A stretch of 64,000 bases of DNA from assembly GCA_945833835.1 (NCBI GenBank), contig CAMAFR010000008.1, forward strand, positions 1 to 64,000, in the 5' to 3' direction. The stretch comes from an uncultured Bacteroides sp. (GTDB taxonomy: Bacteria; Bacteroidota; Bacteroidia; Bacteroidales; Bacteroidaceae). The notes under the pieces were generated by a model that ran no database searches, had not been told where the DNA came from, and saw only the letters and a program-made list of their open reading frames with translations. Made by a program: the position numbers and the translations under genes. This document shows, in pieces, positions 56,189 to 64,000 of the stretch; position 1 is the stretch's first letter, and the number at the start of each line of letters is the position of its first letter.

Positions 56189-57985
56189 ATGAAATCCCTT
56201 TGTCCAATTCTGCTGACGCTACTGCTGCTCTCTTCATGCGCTGATGAACAGACAACGCCCTACAACACCGTGCATCGGTTAGACATCTCCTTTGCCGACG
56301 CTCAGACAAGGAGCACCTGGAATGACCAGTCGGCCACCGAGAACAAGGTAAACTATGTTTGGGAGAACAATACCAACATGCTGACAATCATCAAGCACGA
56401 CAGTCGGTATGTGCCGTTTTACGAGTTGGTGTCTTCGGCTGCCCAATACCACTCTCTGACGCAGTTTGAAACGGTGGATACGGAGAAGTCGAAAATCAGA
56501 CTCCATACCCTACAGGGAGTGAAATATGACGTTGCCGACGGGGCCTACGTCTATCCTGTGACGGCAGGTGACGAGATGTACTGCTGTCATCCCGTGAACG
56601 GAAACACGGACGTGACCAGCCAGGCGGATGCGGTTTTTGTCGATATGCGGCTTCCGTCCACCTTCACCAATGGCCAACTTGCCAACGACCTGCAGCCGCT
56701 TGCGGATTATTCATACGTTTATACCTCCACCACCTTGCAGTCGGTGGATGACAATGAAGTCATTGCCGGCGCGTCGCATTTCAACTCCGCCTGTGCCATC
56801 ATCCGCTTCAACGTGACCAACAATATCACATCAGACCTCCTCATCACTGGCATCAAGATGGAAGCCGACGACGGTTCGCGGATCTTCCCCAATGTCCTCC
56901 GATTTGCTGACGGCCGCATGGCGGAACAGGCAGACAAGTCATCCTATTACAGCCGGCTCACCACCGACATCGCCTCGGTGACGATACCTCGCACGCAGAC
57001 AGGCATCTTCTATCAGCTGTGCTTCCCCTTAGACGGCGACTTCAACCACGTGCCGCTGAAGTTCACCGTCGACACCAACTACCTGACCTATCAGCTGCGC
57101 CTCGACTCGGACGTGCTGACGAACCACAAGTTTGAGGCAGGAAAAATCTACACCTTCAACTTCTCGCTGGAGGAAAAGGAAATACACCTGAACACGATAG
57201 ACATCTCACGCTGCACCACCTACAACATGGACAACACAGAGTCGCTCAACATCATCCTCTCGCCCGATGTGGAATGGAACCAGTCAGACAACTACTCGGC
57301 ACAAATGGTCTTCGTGAGTCTGGGAATGACCACCACTATCGGCGACAAGAACTATGACGTGCTTTGGGCGACATGCAATCTCGGAGCTATGGAGCCCGTG
57401 GAGACAGGTTATCTCTATGCTTGGGGCGAAGTGAGGCGAAAAGACGCCTCGCAGTACTCACCCGAAGGATATACGGGCACTGCCGCTACCGACATCAGTG
57501 GTACGGCGCACGATGTCGTAAGGTCGTATCTCGGCGAAGGCTACTGGCTGTGGAGCATGCCGACCAAGGAGATGTGGCAGGACCTCATCGACCACTGCAT
57601 CTGGACATGGAAACCGGTGAAGAAAGTCAGCGAGGGGACTGCGTCAGAGGAGAACCTCGACTTCGACGCCTCTGTGTGGGAGGTGACCAAAAAAGATGCC
57701 GAGGGCAAGCTGATCGGTATCATCTACTTCCCTGTCACCGGTTACTCCGGTCTTGACGATAGTGGCAATTATTCGAGGGTCAACAAGGCGAAGTGCTACT
57801 TCTGGTCGTCAACGCCATGCGGCGATAGCGCGGGGGCAAGAGAGAAGTCGTGGGCTTTTGAAACCACCTATTATATTGACGAGAGCGGAACAGGCAACGG
57901 TCACATGACCCATCCTGCCATGAAGGAGTGTGAGCGATACAACGGATATGCCATACGTCCCGTTTTGTTGAAAGAAAGGAACTAA
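56189..57985 (+). CDS. Large fimbrillin with C-terminal lectin-like (Fib_succ_major) domain, putative tip adhesin 1
   Basis: The 598-residue lipoprotein (LLLLSSCADEQ, cysteine at 15) has an Mfa-like N-terminal half (about 20-340) and a C-terminal domain of the Fib_succ_major/DUF1566 type: DVLWATCNLGAMEP, YLYAWGEV, GYWLWSMPTKEMWQDLIDHC, VTGYSGL, YFWSS and NGYAIRPV. These domains have a C-type-lectin-like fold and are often used for binding. It is likely to be displayed at the fimbrial tip. Start is at ATG 56189. Confidence 0.75.
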   Translation: MKSLCPILLTLLLLSSCADEQTTPYNTVHRLDISFADAQTRSTWNDQSATENKVNYVWENNTNMLTIIKHDSRYVPFYELVSSAAQYHSLTQFETVDTEKSKIRLHTLQGVKYDVADGAYVYPVTAGDEMYCCHPVNGNTDVTSQADAVFVDMRLPSTFTNGQLANDLQPLADYSYVYTSTTLQSVDDNEVIAGASHFNSACAIIRFNVTNNITSDLLITGIKMEADDGSRIFPNVLRFADGRMAEQADKSSYYSRLTTDIASVTIPRTQTGIFYQLCFPLDGDFNHVPLKFTVDTNYLTYQLRLDSDVLTNHKFEAGKIYTFNFSLEEKEIHLNTIDISRCTTYNMDNTESLNIILSPDVEWNQSDNYSAQMVFVSLGMTTTIGDKNYDVLWATCNLGAMEPVETGYLYAWGEVRRKDASQYSPEGYTGTAATDISGTAHDVVRSYLGEGYWLWSMPTKEMWQDLIDHCIWTWKPVKKVSEGTASEENLDFDASVWEVTKKDAEGKLIGIIYFPVTGYSGLDDSGNYSRVNKAKCYFWSSTPCGDSAGAREKSWAFETTYYIDESGTGNGHMTHPAMKECERYNGYAIRPVLLKERN

Positions 57986-57988
57986 GGA

Positions 57989-59890
57989 ATGAAAAAGACA
58001 GTATTGCTTCTGACATTGATGGGCCTGGCTTCCTGCACATCCGACGCTTTGCAGGAAGAGAAGAGGGTGCCTATCGAGATAACGGTCAATGTGGCCTCCT
58101 ACAACCAGGATGTCAACGACCTTACCAGCCGGGCTTCCGTCAACAACGGTGTCTTCACCTCGTTTGCCGTAGGCGATGACTTTGGGCTGTTTGCTGTGGA
58201 TAAAGACGGCACGGTGGTGGCCGACAACTACAGGTACATGGTGCAGAAAACGGGCAATGCGTATCGGGTGGACGCCTCGGGTAATGTCATCGCCTCAGAC
58301 ATTTATGCTGACGAGGACTACACCTATTTTGCCTATGCACCCTACAATAGTGCGTACGATGGCTATCCGTCAGTGGAGGCTGTCATTGCCCAACACAAGT
58401 CGGACTTCGGCAACCTTTACGCCGACCAGTCAACGCAGGCAAAATACAATGCGGCCGACCTGCTGGTTTGCAAGCACCCGCAACCCACGGGCCTGACGCT
58501 ACGGCTGACATTCACCCACGCTATGAGCCTGGTGAAGATATTCTACAACGGCGAGTCCTCTGACCTGACCGTTGAGCATCCGGTCAGCCTCTCGAAGATG
58601 TTTAAGCCCGAAGGGGCAGTGACCTACAGCTATATCTCTGTGCCGCAAAACGGTGTGGAGGTATATGGAACGGCCCGCTCCACACATACGGCAGAGGGCG
58701 AGGACAGCGATGTGGACTACTATTCCTACTGGCAGACTCGTGTCGACCTGGTGGAAAACCACTCGCTCTATATTTCCATCTATTCCCAACCTTCCGTGTC
58801 GTACAAGACCGCTGGCGTTGACATGGGATTCCCCTCGGGATGCATCTGGGCCAACCACAACCTCGGCACAGAGACGGCGGCGGAGCAGGCTGCCCGAGGA
58901 GGAGTGTGGTATGATGCCGACGGTAATCAGAAGACAGACCTCATGAACAGTGAGCTGCACGCCTGTTTTGACCGTGGCGACTATTACTCATGGGGCGAAC
59001 TGGACACGAAATATGGCAAGCCGGCCGTGCTGTTCCATACAGAGGGCGGCAACATTGGCCGCATACGCGCCACGGGTGATGCCTATAACGGCACGGATGC
59101 GGTGACCCCCCTTGTGTCTGGTTCTGACAAGGGCTATTACCCCGAAACCTACAAGGACCGCAACTATACGTATGCGGACATTGACGGCAACATCGCGGGC
59201 ACAGAATATGACGTGGTGAGAAACAAGCTCTGGAAAGGCGAATGGCGCATCCCCAACGAGAACGAGATAGACGAGCTGATGAGAAACTGCGACATTTCTG
59301 TCTATGACTGCTACTACGAGGACAACGTGCGCTATGCCTCCTGGATAGGGGAGAAGGACGGCAATGGAAACTACACGAACCTACATCCCGATAATTCCGA
59401 GTTCTTCGGCACGGACGCTGTGAGGCCATACCGCTATATGGTCCCTATCTTCCAATTCAAGAGCAAGATAAACGGAGAGGTGCTCTATTTCCCCGGCGGA
59501 ACCTGGAGCGACTGGAGCATTGACATGCTGGCAACCAATTCCCGCTCCTATCATGGGCTCAAGACAAGCGACAACTATAACTCCGACTATGGCGGCATGT
59601 ACTACTTCGCTTCTTCCGCCTCTCACGACTATCACGACTGTTCGAGTTATATGGAATTGGAAACTGTGAAAACAGTGGATTCCTCTACGGGGAAGATCAC
59701 CACTGTGAGACCTGTGGTGAAAGAGTCCTCGTATGTGGACCATAACGGCAATACCGTAAAGCTGAAGGGACTGACCCAGAACGGGCACCGCTATACGGGC
59801 ATGCTCATCCGTCCGGTCTATGGCGGCAAAAACTGGAATACGAACACGGAAACGCAGAATGTCCTCCGTATAAATGTAGAACAACGATGA
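57989..59890 (+). CDS. Large fimbrillin with C-terminal lectin-like domain, putative tip adhesin 2
   Basis: The 633-residue lipoprotein (LMGLASCTSD, cysteine at 16) has the same plan: Mfa-like N-terminal half with RASVNNGVFTSFAVGDDFGLFAV, then the lectin-like domain with VDMGFPSGCIWANHNLGTET, YYSWGEL, EWRIPNENEIDELMRNC and the C-terminal MLIRPVYGG. It is close to adhesin 3 in layout, less so to adhesin 1. It starts four bases after the previous stop and overlaps the next gene by four bases. Confidence 0.75.
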   Translation: MKKTVLLLTLMGLASCTSDALQEEKRVPIEITVNVASYNQDVNDLTSRASVNNGVFTSFAVGDDFGLFAVDKDGTVVADNYRYMVQKTGNAYRVDASGNVIASDIYADEDYTYFAYAPYNSAYDGYPSVEAVIAQHKSDFGNLYADQSTQAKYNAADLLVCKHPQPTGLTLRLTFTHAMSLVKIFYNGESSDLTVEHPVSLSKMFKPEGAVTYSYISVPQNGVEVYGTARSTHTAEGEDSDVDYYSYWQTRVDLVENHSLYISIYSQPSVSYKTAGVDMGFPSGCIWANHNLGTETAAEQAARGGVWYDADGNQKTDLMNSELHACFDRGDYYSWGELDTKYGKPAVLFHTEGGNIGRIRATGDAYNGTDAVTPLVSGSDKGYYPETYKDRNYTYADIDGNIAGTEYDVVRNKLWKGEWRIPNENEIDELMRNCDISVYDCYYEDNVRYASWIGEKDGNGNYTNLHPDNSEFFGTDAVRPYRYMVPIFQFKSKINGEVLYFPGGTWSDWSIDMLATNSRSYHGLKTSDNYNSDYGGMYYFASSASHDYHDCSSYMELETVKTVDSSTGKITTVRPVVKESSYVDHNGNTVKLKGLTQNGHRYTGMLIRPVYGGKNWNTNTETQNVLRINVEQR

Positions 59891-62001
59891 AGAAACTGTT
59901 AGCTATTCTATTATGTCTTGCCTTCACGGCCTGCAGGGAGGACGTGTGTATGCCGTCCGACCCTGCCGAAGGTCATGTCATGCGGTTTGAGGTGACCGTC
60001 ATCGACCAGCCGCAGACCAGGGGAACAACGCTCGACGTCTATGACAACTATGTGACCAAGGACTTCAAAACCGGCGACTCCTTCGGATTGTTCATCATAG
60101 ATGCCAACGACGAGTTTGTGCCGCTTATTGATGGCAAAACTGCCAAAAACATCAAAGTGACCACGCCTGACGGTAGGGCATGGAACCTCAACTCCGACAT
60201 CAGGGAGGTGGTACATCAATTAGGTTACAGATATGTGGCTTATTATCCCTATTCAGAAGCCTTCAGCTCCTGTTCAAGCATGGCCGATATACACACCCTC
60301 TTGACCGCTCCCGATGACGACCAAAGCACTCGGGAGGCCACAGACTGGATGTACACGGAGGCCACCTCACCGCAGACCAATGCTGTCACTACGCTGGCGT
60401 TCAAACACCGCTATGCCAAGATAGAAATATACAACTCGTTCACCCAAGGACACCGCAACAACTGGACATCTGCATATAAGTTCACGAAGACCGTGGACCA
60501 CAACAATGTGGAACACTACCGCTATATCCTGAACGCCGAAAGCCCGCAGACCTTGGCTGTCAGCGGCACATACACCATCGGGAACGAACTCACGGGCATG
60601 AAGGAGTTTTCCTACCACTGCAACCCGATAGCCATCGAAAACGGCTGCCACTCCATTGTCTACACTTACCGGATGGACGAACGGTGTGCCGTGGATCTCG
60701 GTTTTCCTTCGGGTGTCAGGTGGAGCCCCATCAACCTCGGCACAGAGACCGACACGTATATGGACGAGGCTGCCATAGCTGGCATCGGTCATGTACTGGG
60801 CAAACGCCTTGCTTGGGGAGAACTTTTCGAGAAGGCAACCTATAATTATGACACCTACATCAACGATCCCTACAATGGTGGCACTTCATTGCTTCCATCC
60901 AATCTGACAGGGACGGTATATGACCCTGTCTGCCAGTACTGGGGAGGACACTGGACATTGCCGAGTGCCGATGACCTGCAGGAGTTTATAGACAACATGG
61001 AGGTGGTGCGTTCTGAGCCGGTGTACAGTGACGAACTCGGCCAGAATATCAACAAGATTACCTTCAGAAGCAAAATCAACGGCAAGGAGCTCACGCTGCT
61101 CACCAATGGCTATGCGGTCAATGCCACGGTGTCAAACACTGCTTACCTCCACTACATGTCGGCCACTCGAACAGGCACGGCCTACTGCATTTCCTTGAAC
61201 AACAACCCTTCATTGCGTAGATTTAACAACTACCGGTACGTGGGCTACAACATCCGGCCTGTGCTGAAGGAACTGTACACCTACTCCGATGCCGACAAGA
61301 AAGACATCATCGTGCGGCAGATTAACGAGCTTGCCGTAGATCTCGGCATCACAAAGACCATGGGCGGAGTCACCTATAAGCTGTTGTGGAGTCCGTTCAA
61401 CTACGGAGCCGAGGCAAAAGTGAACCTGCAAACATACAATCGCACTCCCATTGATGAGAACGCCTTCATCGAAAAATGCCATGTAAGCCCCGGCATGCGC
61501 CTCGCATGGGGGGACATAGAGGAGAGGGCGTATTTCAATACGACGGAATACAAAAATAGTGCGATAGCCACAAAATACAATTACAACAACACAACGTCCA
61601 CCGATCGGGACACGAGAGATCTGAAACCGGAAGACGACATCGTGCAGCGCAATTGGCCTGCAGGGTGGTACGTGCCCACTGCTCAAGACCTCCAACTGCT
61701 TGTCGACCACACCACCATCACGACAGAAACCATTGATGGTCACACATGGTTCAGGCTGACAGGAAAAGGTGACTATGCCACCCGTAGCATCCTCATACCC
61801 GGCACCGGCTATATAGACGATAGGCCAAATAACGAAAAGTGGGATTCATACACCTACCTGCAGAGTAGTACCATCGGACTAAGCGGTGCCAAACCTACCC
61901 AATATGCCCTCAACCTGAGTGGTACAACTGGCACGGTTGTCAGTAACGCCGGTCGTCCCACAGGGCTTATGCTGCGCCCTGTGAGATATGTACCTTTATA
62001 A
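59887..62001 (+). CDS. Large fimbrillin with two lectin-like domains, putative tip adhesin 3
   Basis: The 704-residue lipoprotein (LLCLAFTACRED, cysteine at 16) has an Mfa-like N-terminal half (PQTRGTTLDVYDNYVTKDFKTGDSFGLFIID) followed by two lectin-like domains in a row. The first has VDLGFPSGVRWSPINLGTET, RLAWGEL, HWTLPSADDLQEFIDNM and YNIRPVL. The second has VDLGITKTMGGVTYKLLWSPFNYG, RLAWGDI, GWYVPTAQDLQLLVDHT and LMLRPVRY. The tandem domain looks like an internal duplication. It ends the fimbrial operon. Confidence 0.75.
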   Translation: MKKLLAILLCLAFTACREDVCMPSDPAEGHVMRFEVTVIDQPQTRGTTLDVYDNYVTKDFKTGDSFGLFIIDANDEFVPLIDGKTAKNIKVTTPDGRAWNLNSDIREVVHQLGYRYVAYYPYSEAFSSCSSMADIHTLLTAPDDDQSTREATDWMYTEATSPQTNAVTTLAFKHRYAKIEIYNSFTQGHRNNWTSAYKFTKTVDHNNVEHYRYILNAESPQTLAVSGTYTIGNELTGMKEFSYHCNPIAIENGCHSIVYTYRMDERCAVDLGFPSGVRWSPINLGTETDTYMDEAAIAGIGHVLGKRLAWGELFEKATYNYDTYINDPYNGGTSLLPSNLTGTVYDPVCQYWGGHWTLPSADDLQEFIDNMEVVRSEPVYSDELGQNINKITFRSKINGKELTLLTNGYAVNATVSNTAYLHYMSATRTGTAYCISLNNNPSLRRFNNYRYVGYNIRPVLKELYTYSDADKKDIIVRQINELAVDLGITKTMGGVTYKLLWSPFNYGAEAKVNLQTYNRTPIDENAFIEKCHVSPGMRLAWGDIEERAYFNTTEYKNSAIATKYNYNNTTSTDRDTRDLKPEDDIVQRNWPAGWYVPTAQDLQLLVDHTTITTETIDGHTWFRLTGKGDYATRSILIPGTGYIDDRPNNEKWDSYTYLQSSTIGLSGAKPTQYALNLSGTTGTVVSNAGRPTGLMLRPVRYVPL

Positions 62002-62051
62002 AATCAAGGATTTTCACCGATCTTTCATCGTCCGGCCCTTGTCCTCGGTTT

Positions 62052-62092
62052 TTTTGTCGTACCTTTGCGCCCATGATTACTTATTTCAATCC
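62052..62092 (+). repeat. Right copy of the duplicated promoter and gene start
   Basis: This copy includes TACCTTTG (62060-62067) and the first codons of the ATP-grasp-like gene. The 17-base core matches 51620-51636 exactly, and the rest agrees at most positions, with the ATG at the same distance. The functional copy is here. Confidence 0.7.
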
Positions 62093-63218
62093 CGAGAACG
62101 ACATGGCATTGGCCGATGGTCGTCCGCACTACCGGCCTCCTGCCGAGGTGGAGCGGATGAAGCAGGATTTGTGTCTGCTGCCGGTGTGGTATGCCGGGAC
62201 GGGCGACAGCGTCAAGGTGGATGTCCTGCCCGCTGGCCGATGGGATGCGTCGGTGCCGTTGTGGCCCGATGTGCCGGTAGTGACCCGATGGACGGGCAGC
62301 CGGATAGCGCCGTGGGGATGGAATCCTGCCTTGATAGCCGAGCTGCGCAGGGAAGGAGTGCCTCCTGCCTGCTATCCTACCGACGGACAGATGGAACGTA
62401 TCCGCACGCTGTCGGGCAGGCAGCAGTGCGTGGCGTTGCAGCAAGCCTTGCAGACGGTTGGCGGGGTAGGGGGTGTGTCGGTGGTCTGCCATACGATGGA
62501 CGAGGTGTCGCAGGCGGTGCGTCGTTTCGGCGATACCTTGCTCAAGTCGCCGTGGTCGGGCAGCGGACGCGGATTGGTGAGGGTGTCGGCCGCCACTTGG
62601 ACGGCCAATGTGGCCGGCTGGGCCGGACGTGTCTTGCGCACGCAAGGGGCCCTGATGGCCGAACCCATATATAATAAGGTAATCGATTTTGCAATGGAGT
62701 TTTGCGCCGTTCCTGCCGGAGGGGTGCGGTTTGTGGGCTATTCGTTGTTCGAGACCGACACGCATGGCAACTACAAGCTGAACCTCCTGCGGACGGATGA
62801 GGCCATCGAAGCGGCACTGACAGCCTATGTGGACCGTGGGGTGCTGCTGGCAGTGCGTGAGGTCCTCTGTCGGGAGTTGTCCCGATGGGTGGCAGGCTGC
62901 TATGCTGGCTGGCTGGGGGTAGACATGATGATTTGTCGGGAGGGTGCTGACTATTGGCTGCATCCTTGTGTCGAGGTGAACCTCCGCATGAATATGGGGA
63001 TAGTGGCCCATCGCCTGTACGGACAATGGGTGGAGCAGGGGGCCGAAGGCATCTTTGCGGTTGTCCATCATGCGGCGGGCGAGGCGTTGGCCTTCCATTG
63101 TCGGATGCAGGAGCGTCAGGCAGCCGTGGTACACGGAGGCAGGCTCTCGCACGGCTATCTGTCCCTCACCCCCGTAGGCGCGGACACCCGTTATCAGGCT
63201 TATCTTTTTATCAACTAA
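62073..63218 (+). CDS. ATP-grasp-like protein, function unknown
   Basis: The 381-residue cytoplasmic protein shows ATP-grasp features: LLKSPWSGSGRGLVRV (lysine and glycine-rich loop), AEPIYNKVIDFAMEF, and the late HPCVEVNLRMNMGIV with the metal-binding Glu-x-Asn. Such enzymes join a carboxylate to an amine or thiol using ATP. The substrates are not known. The transcript start near 62068 leaves virtually no leader. It is followed by the mutarotase gene after 13 bases. Confidence 0.7.
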   Translation: MITYFNPENDMALADGRPHYRPPAEVERMKQDLCLLPVWYAGTGDSVKVDVLPAGRWDASVPLWPDVPVVTRWTGSRIAPWGWNPALIAELRREGVPPACYPTDGQMERIRTLSGRQQCVALQQALQTVGGVGGVSVVCHTMDEVSQAVRRFGDTLLKSPWSGSGRGLVRVSAATWTANVAGWAGRVLRTQGALMAEPIYNKVIDFAMEFCAVPAGGVRFVGYSLFETDTHGNYKLNLLRTDEAIEAALTAYVDRGVLLAVREVLCRELSRWVAGCYAGWLGVDMMICREGADYWLHPCVEVNLRMNMGIVAHRLYGQWVEQGAEGIFAVVHHAAGEALAFHCRMQERQAAVVHGGRLSHGYLSLTPVGADTRYQAYLFIN

Positions 63219-63231
63219 ATTTCAGAAAACT

Positions 63232-63576
63232 ATGAAACGCTATTGCCAGACATTGGAAATGTACGACGATCCCGAGCTGATTGCAGCCTATGTGGAGGAG
63301 CATCGTCATGTGTGGAAAGAAATCAAGGAAGGTATCCGTGAGGTGGGCATTCTGGATATGCAGATCTACATTCACGGCACCCATTCGTTCATGATTTGTG
63401 ATACGGTGGATGATTTTGACTGGATTCGCGACAATGAGCGTCTGGCCAAACTGCCGCGGCAGGCCGAATGGGAGGCGCACATGTCCAAGTTCCAGCGTTC
63501 GTTGCCCGGACAGGCGTCGCACGAAAAGTGGAAACTGATGCAGCCCATCTTCCTGCTGAACGACGAGGACTTCTAA
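63232..63576 (+). CDS. rhaM: L-rhamnose mutarotase-family protein
   Basis: The 114-residue protein matches the RhaM/fucose mutarotase-like dimeric alpha/beta-barrel family with RYCQTLEMYDDPELIAAYVEEHRHVW and GILDMQIYIHG, and W..HMSKFQ. It speeds anomer exchange of L-rhamnose or L-fucose. The symbol is tentative: the fucosidase at 38378 makes fucose a possible substrate, but no rhamnose or fucose pathway is nearby. Confidence 0.8.
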   Translation: MKRYCQTLEMYDDPELIAAYVEEHRHVWKEIKEGIREVGILDMQIYIHGTHSFMICDTVDDFDWIRDNERLAKLPRQAEWEAHMSKFQRSLPGQASHEKWKLMQPIFLLNDEDF

Positions 63577-63602
63577 GTCTGTGCCTGTATCGGCCTGCGG
63601 CG

Positions 63603-64000
63603 TCATTTCTGTAGCTCGATGACTTCCAGGTCGGAAAACTCCCCCTGGTCCATGCAGAAGCGGACCAGGGTGCGCACCTGATGGAATCCGTAGATGCCGG
63701 CGGCTCCGGGATTGATGTGCAGCAGGTGCAGCCGGGGGTCGTATTGCACCTTCAGGATATGCGAATGTCCGCTCACGAACAGGCGGGGAGGACAGGAGGC
63801 CAGCAGTGTCCTGACAGAACGGTCGTACTTGCCCGGATAGCCGCCGATGTGCTTCATCAGTACATCGGTGCCCGCTACGGTGAAACGTGCCGTTTCTGGA
63901 TAGTCCGTGCGGAGCGGCTGGCCGTCAATGTTGCCATAGACCGCCCTGAATGGGCGGAAAGCTTTCAGGCGGTCCGCCACTTCGGGAGCACCGATGTCGC
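63603..64000 (-). CDS. YfcE/MJ0936-type metallophosphoesterase (5' end beyond the window)
   Basis: The open frame on the minus strand continues to the right edge without a start (DIGAPEVADRLKAF is the leading sequence). Motifs of the YfcE-type calcineurin-like phosphodiesterases are present: AVYGNIDG (GNxD), VSGHSH and INPGAAG. The N-terminal DxH motif is beyond the edge. The visible part is 132 residues. Confidence 0.85.
   Translation of the reverse strand, partial: DIGAPEVADRLKAFRPFRAVYGNIDGQPLRTDYPETARFTVAGTDVLMKHIGGYPGKYDRSVRTLLASCPPRLFVSGHSHILKVQYDPRLHLLHINPGAAGIYGFHQVRTLVRFCMDQGEFSDLEVIELQK

Noticed and set aside
56189..62001. Diversity-generating retroelement with the lectin-like domains as variable targets
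   Set aside because: The C-type-lectin-like fold is typical for such targets, but there is no reverse transcriptase gene and no template repeat in the window, and the C-terminal ends do not match each other as near-identical repeats.
62025..63152. A 375-residue minus-strand frame opposite the ATP-grasp-like gene
   Set aside because: Antisense of a coding gene with a good promoter at its start; no motif.

Overview
The window looks like a chromosomal segment of a member of the order Bacteroidales (Bacteroides/Phocaeicola-like; species not determined). Supporting this: many genes are preceded by the Bacteroidota-type promoter (TTTG, about 19-20 bases, TAnnTTTG) rather than -35/-10 boxes, Shine-Dalgarno sequences are mostly lacking, and Bacteroidales-specific families are present (S46 dipeptidyl peptidase, FimB/Mfa2 and fimbrillin lipoproteins, DUF3575 protein, EFR1 ferredoxin, trp genes in the order BEGDCFA). 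I saw no rRNA, tRNA, CRISPR array, transposase or integrase.

Region by region. 1-7205 (+): the end of an unknown gene, a long structured leader, then a tightly packed row: xpt and pbuX (xanthine salvage), a membrane polyferredoxin, a Tat-signal aldo/keto reductase, a DUF1893 protein, an ECF-type S component, tatA and tatC. The Tat translocase and its likely substrates sit together, and the polyferredoxin appears to carry an internal twin-arginine segment. 7281-13932 (-): complete trpBEGDCFA operon with a promoter and a transcription attenuator (leader peptide with tandem Trp codons). 14112-19146: DUF308 membrane protein, AraC regulator divergent from a xylose-type sugar porter, a small envelope/stress cluster (YtxH, holin-III-like protein), and a SPOR lipoprotein behind a structured leader. 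19200-26087 (+): ruvX, def, a TPR protein, then thrS-infC-rpmI-rplT followed by a strong terminator and a separate small RNA gene matching the Bacteroidales-1/6S-like position and shape. 26096-33008: EFR1 flavodoxin-ferredoxin, an endonuclease, a DUF3843-like protein with an AlaX-like protein, the S46 peptidase (DPP7 type) and a DUF4369 lipoprotein. 33153-38106 (-): operon of dolichyl-phosphate-mannose-synthase-like glycosyltransferase, pyrC, a stand-alone MetH activation domain, a metallophosphoesterase and plsC.

38312-50875: GH29 fucosidase, a WbpM/CapD-type membrane dehydratase, two FimB/Mfa2-like lipoproteins, hemolysin III, pyruvate:ferredoxin oxidoreductase, and an AAA ATPase whose Walker B glutamate is replaced by glutamine. 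51074-63218: a PepSY-like protein, then a fimbrial locus (DUF3575 protein, Mfa2-like anchor, two fimbrillins and three large putative tip adhesins). The locus is flanked by two copies of the promoter and start region of the next gene (an ATP-grasp-like protein), which suggests it was inserted there. The window ends with an L-rhamnose mutarotase and a truncated YfcE-type phosphoesterase.

The points most worth following up are the trp attenuator whose competing strand contains the leader-peptide stop codon, the polyferredoxin with an internal Tat signal next to tatAC, the duplicated promoter/start flanking the fimbrial locus, and the structured leaders of xpt and the SPOR gene. All functional calls rest on reading motifs by eye; no database search was run.
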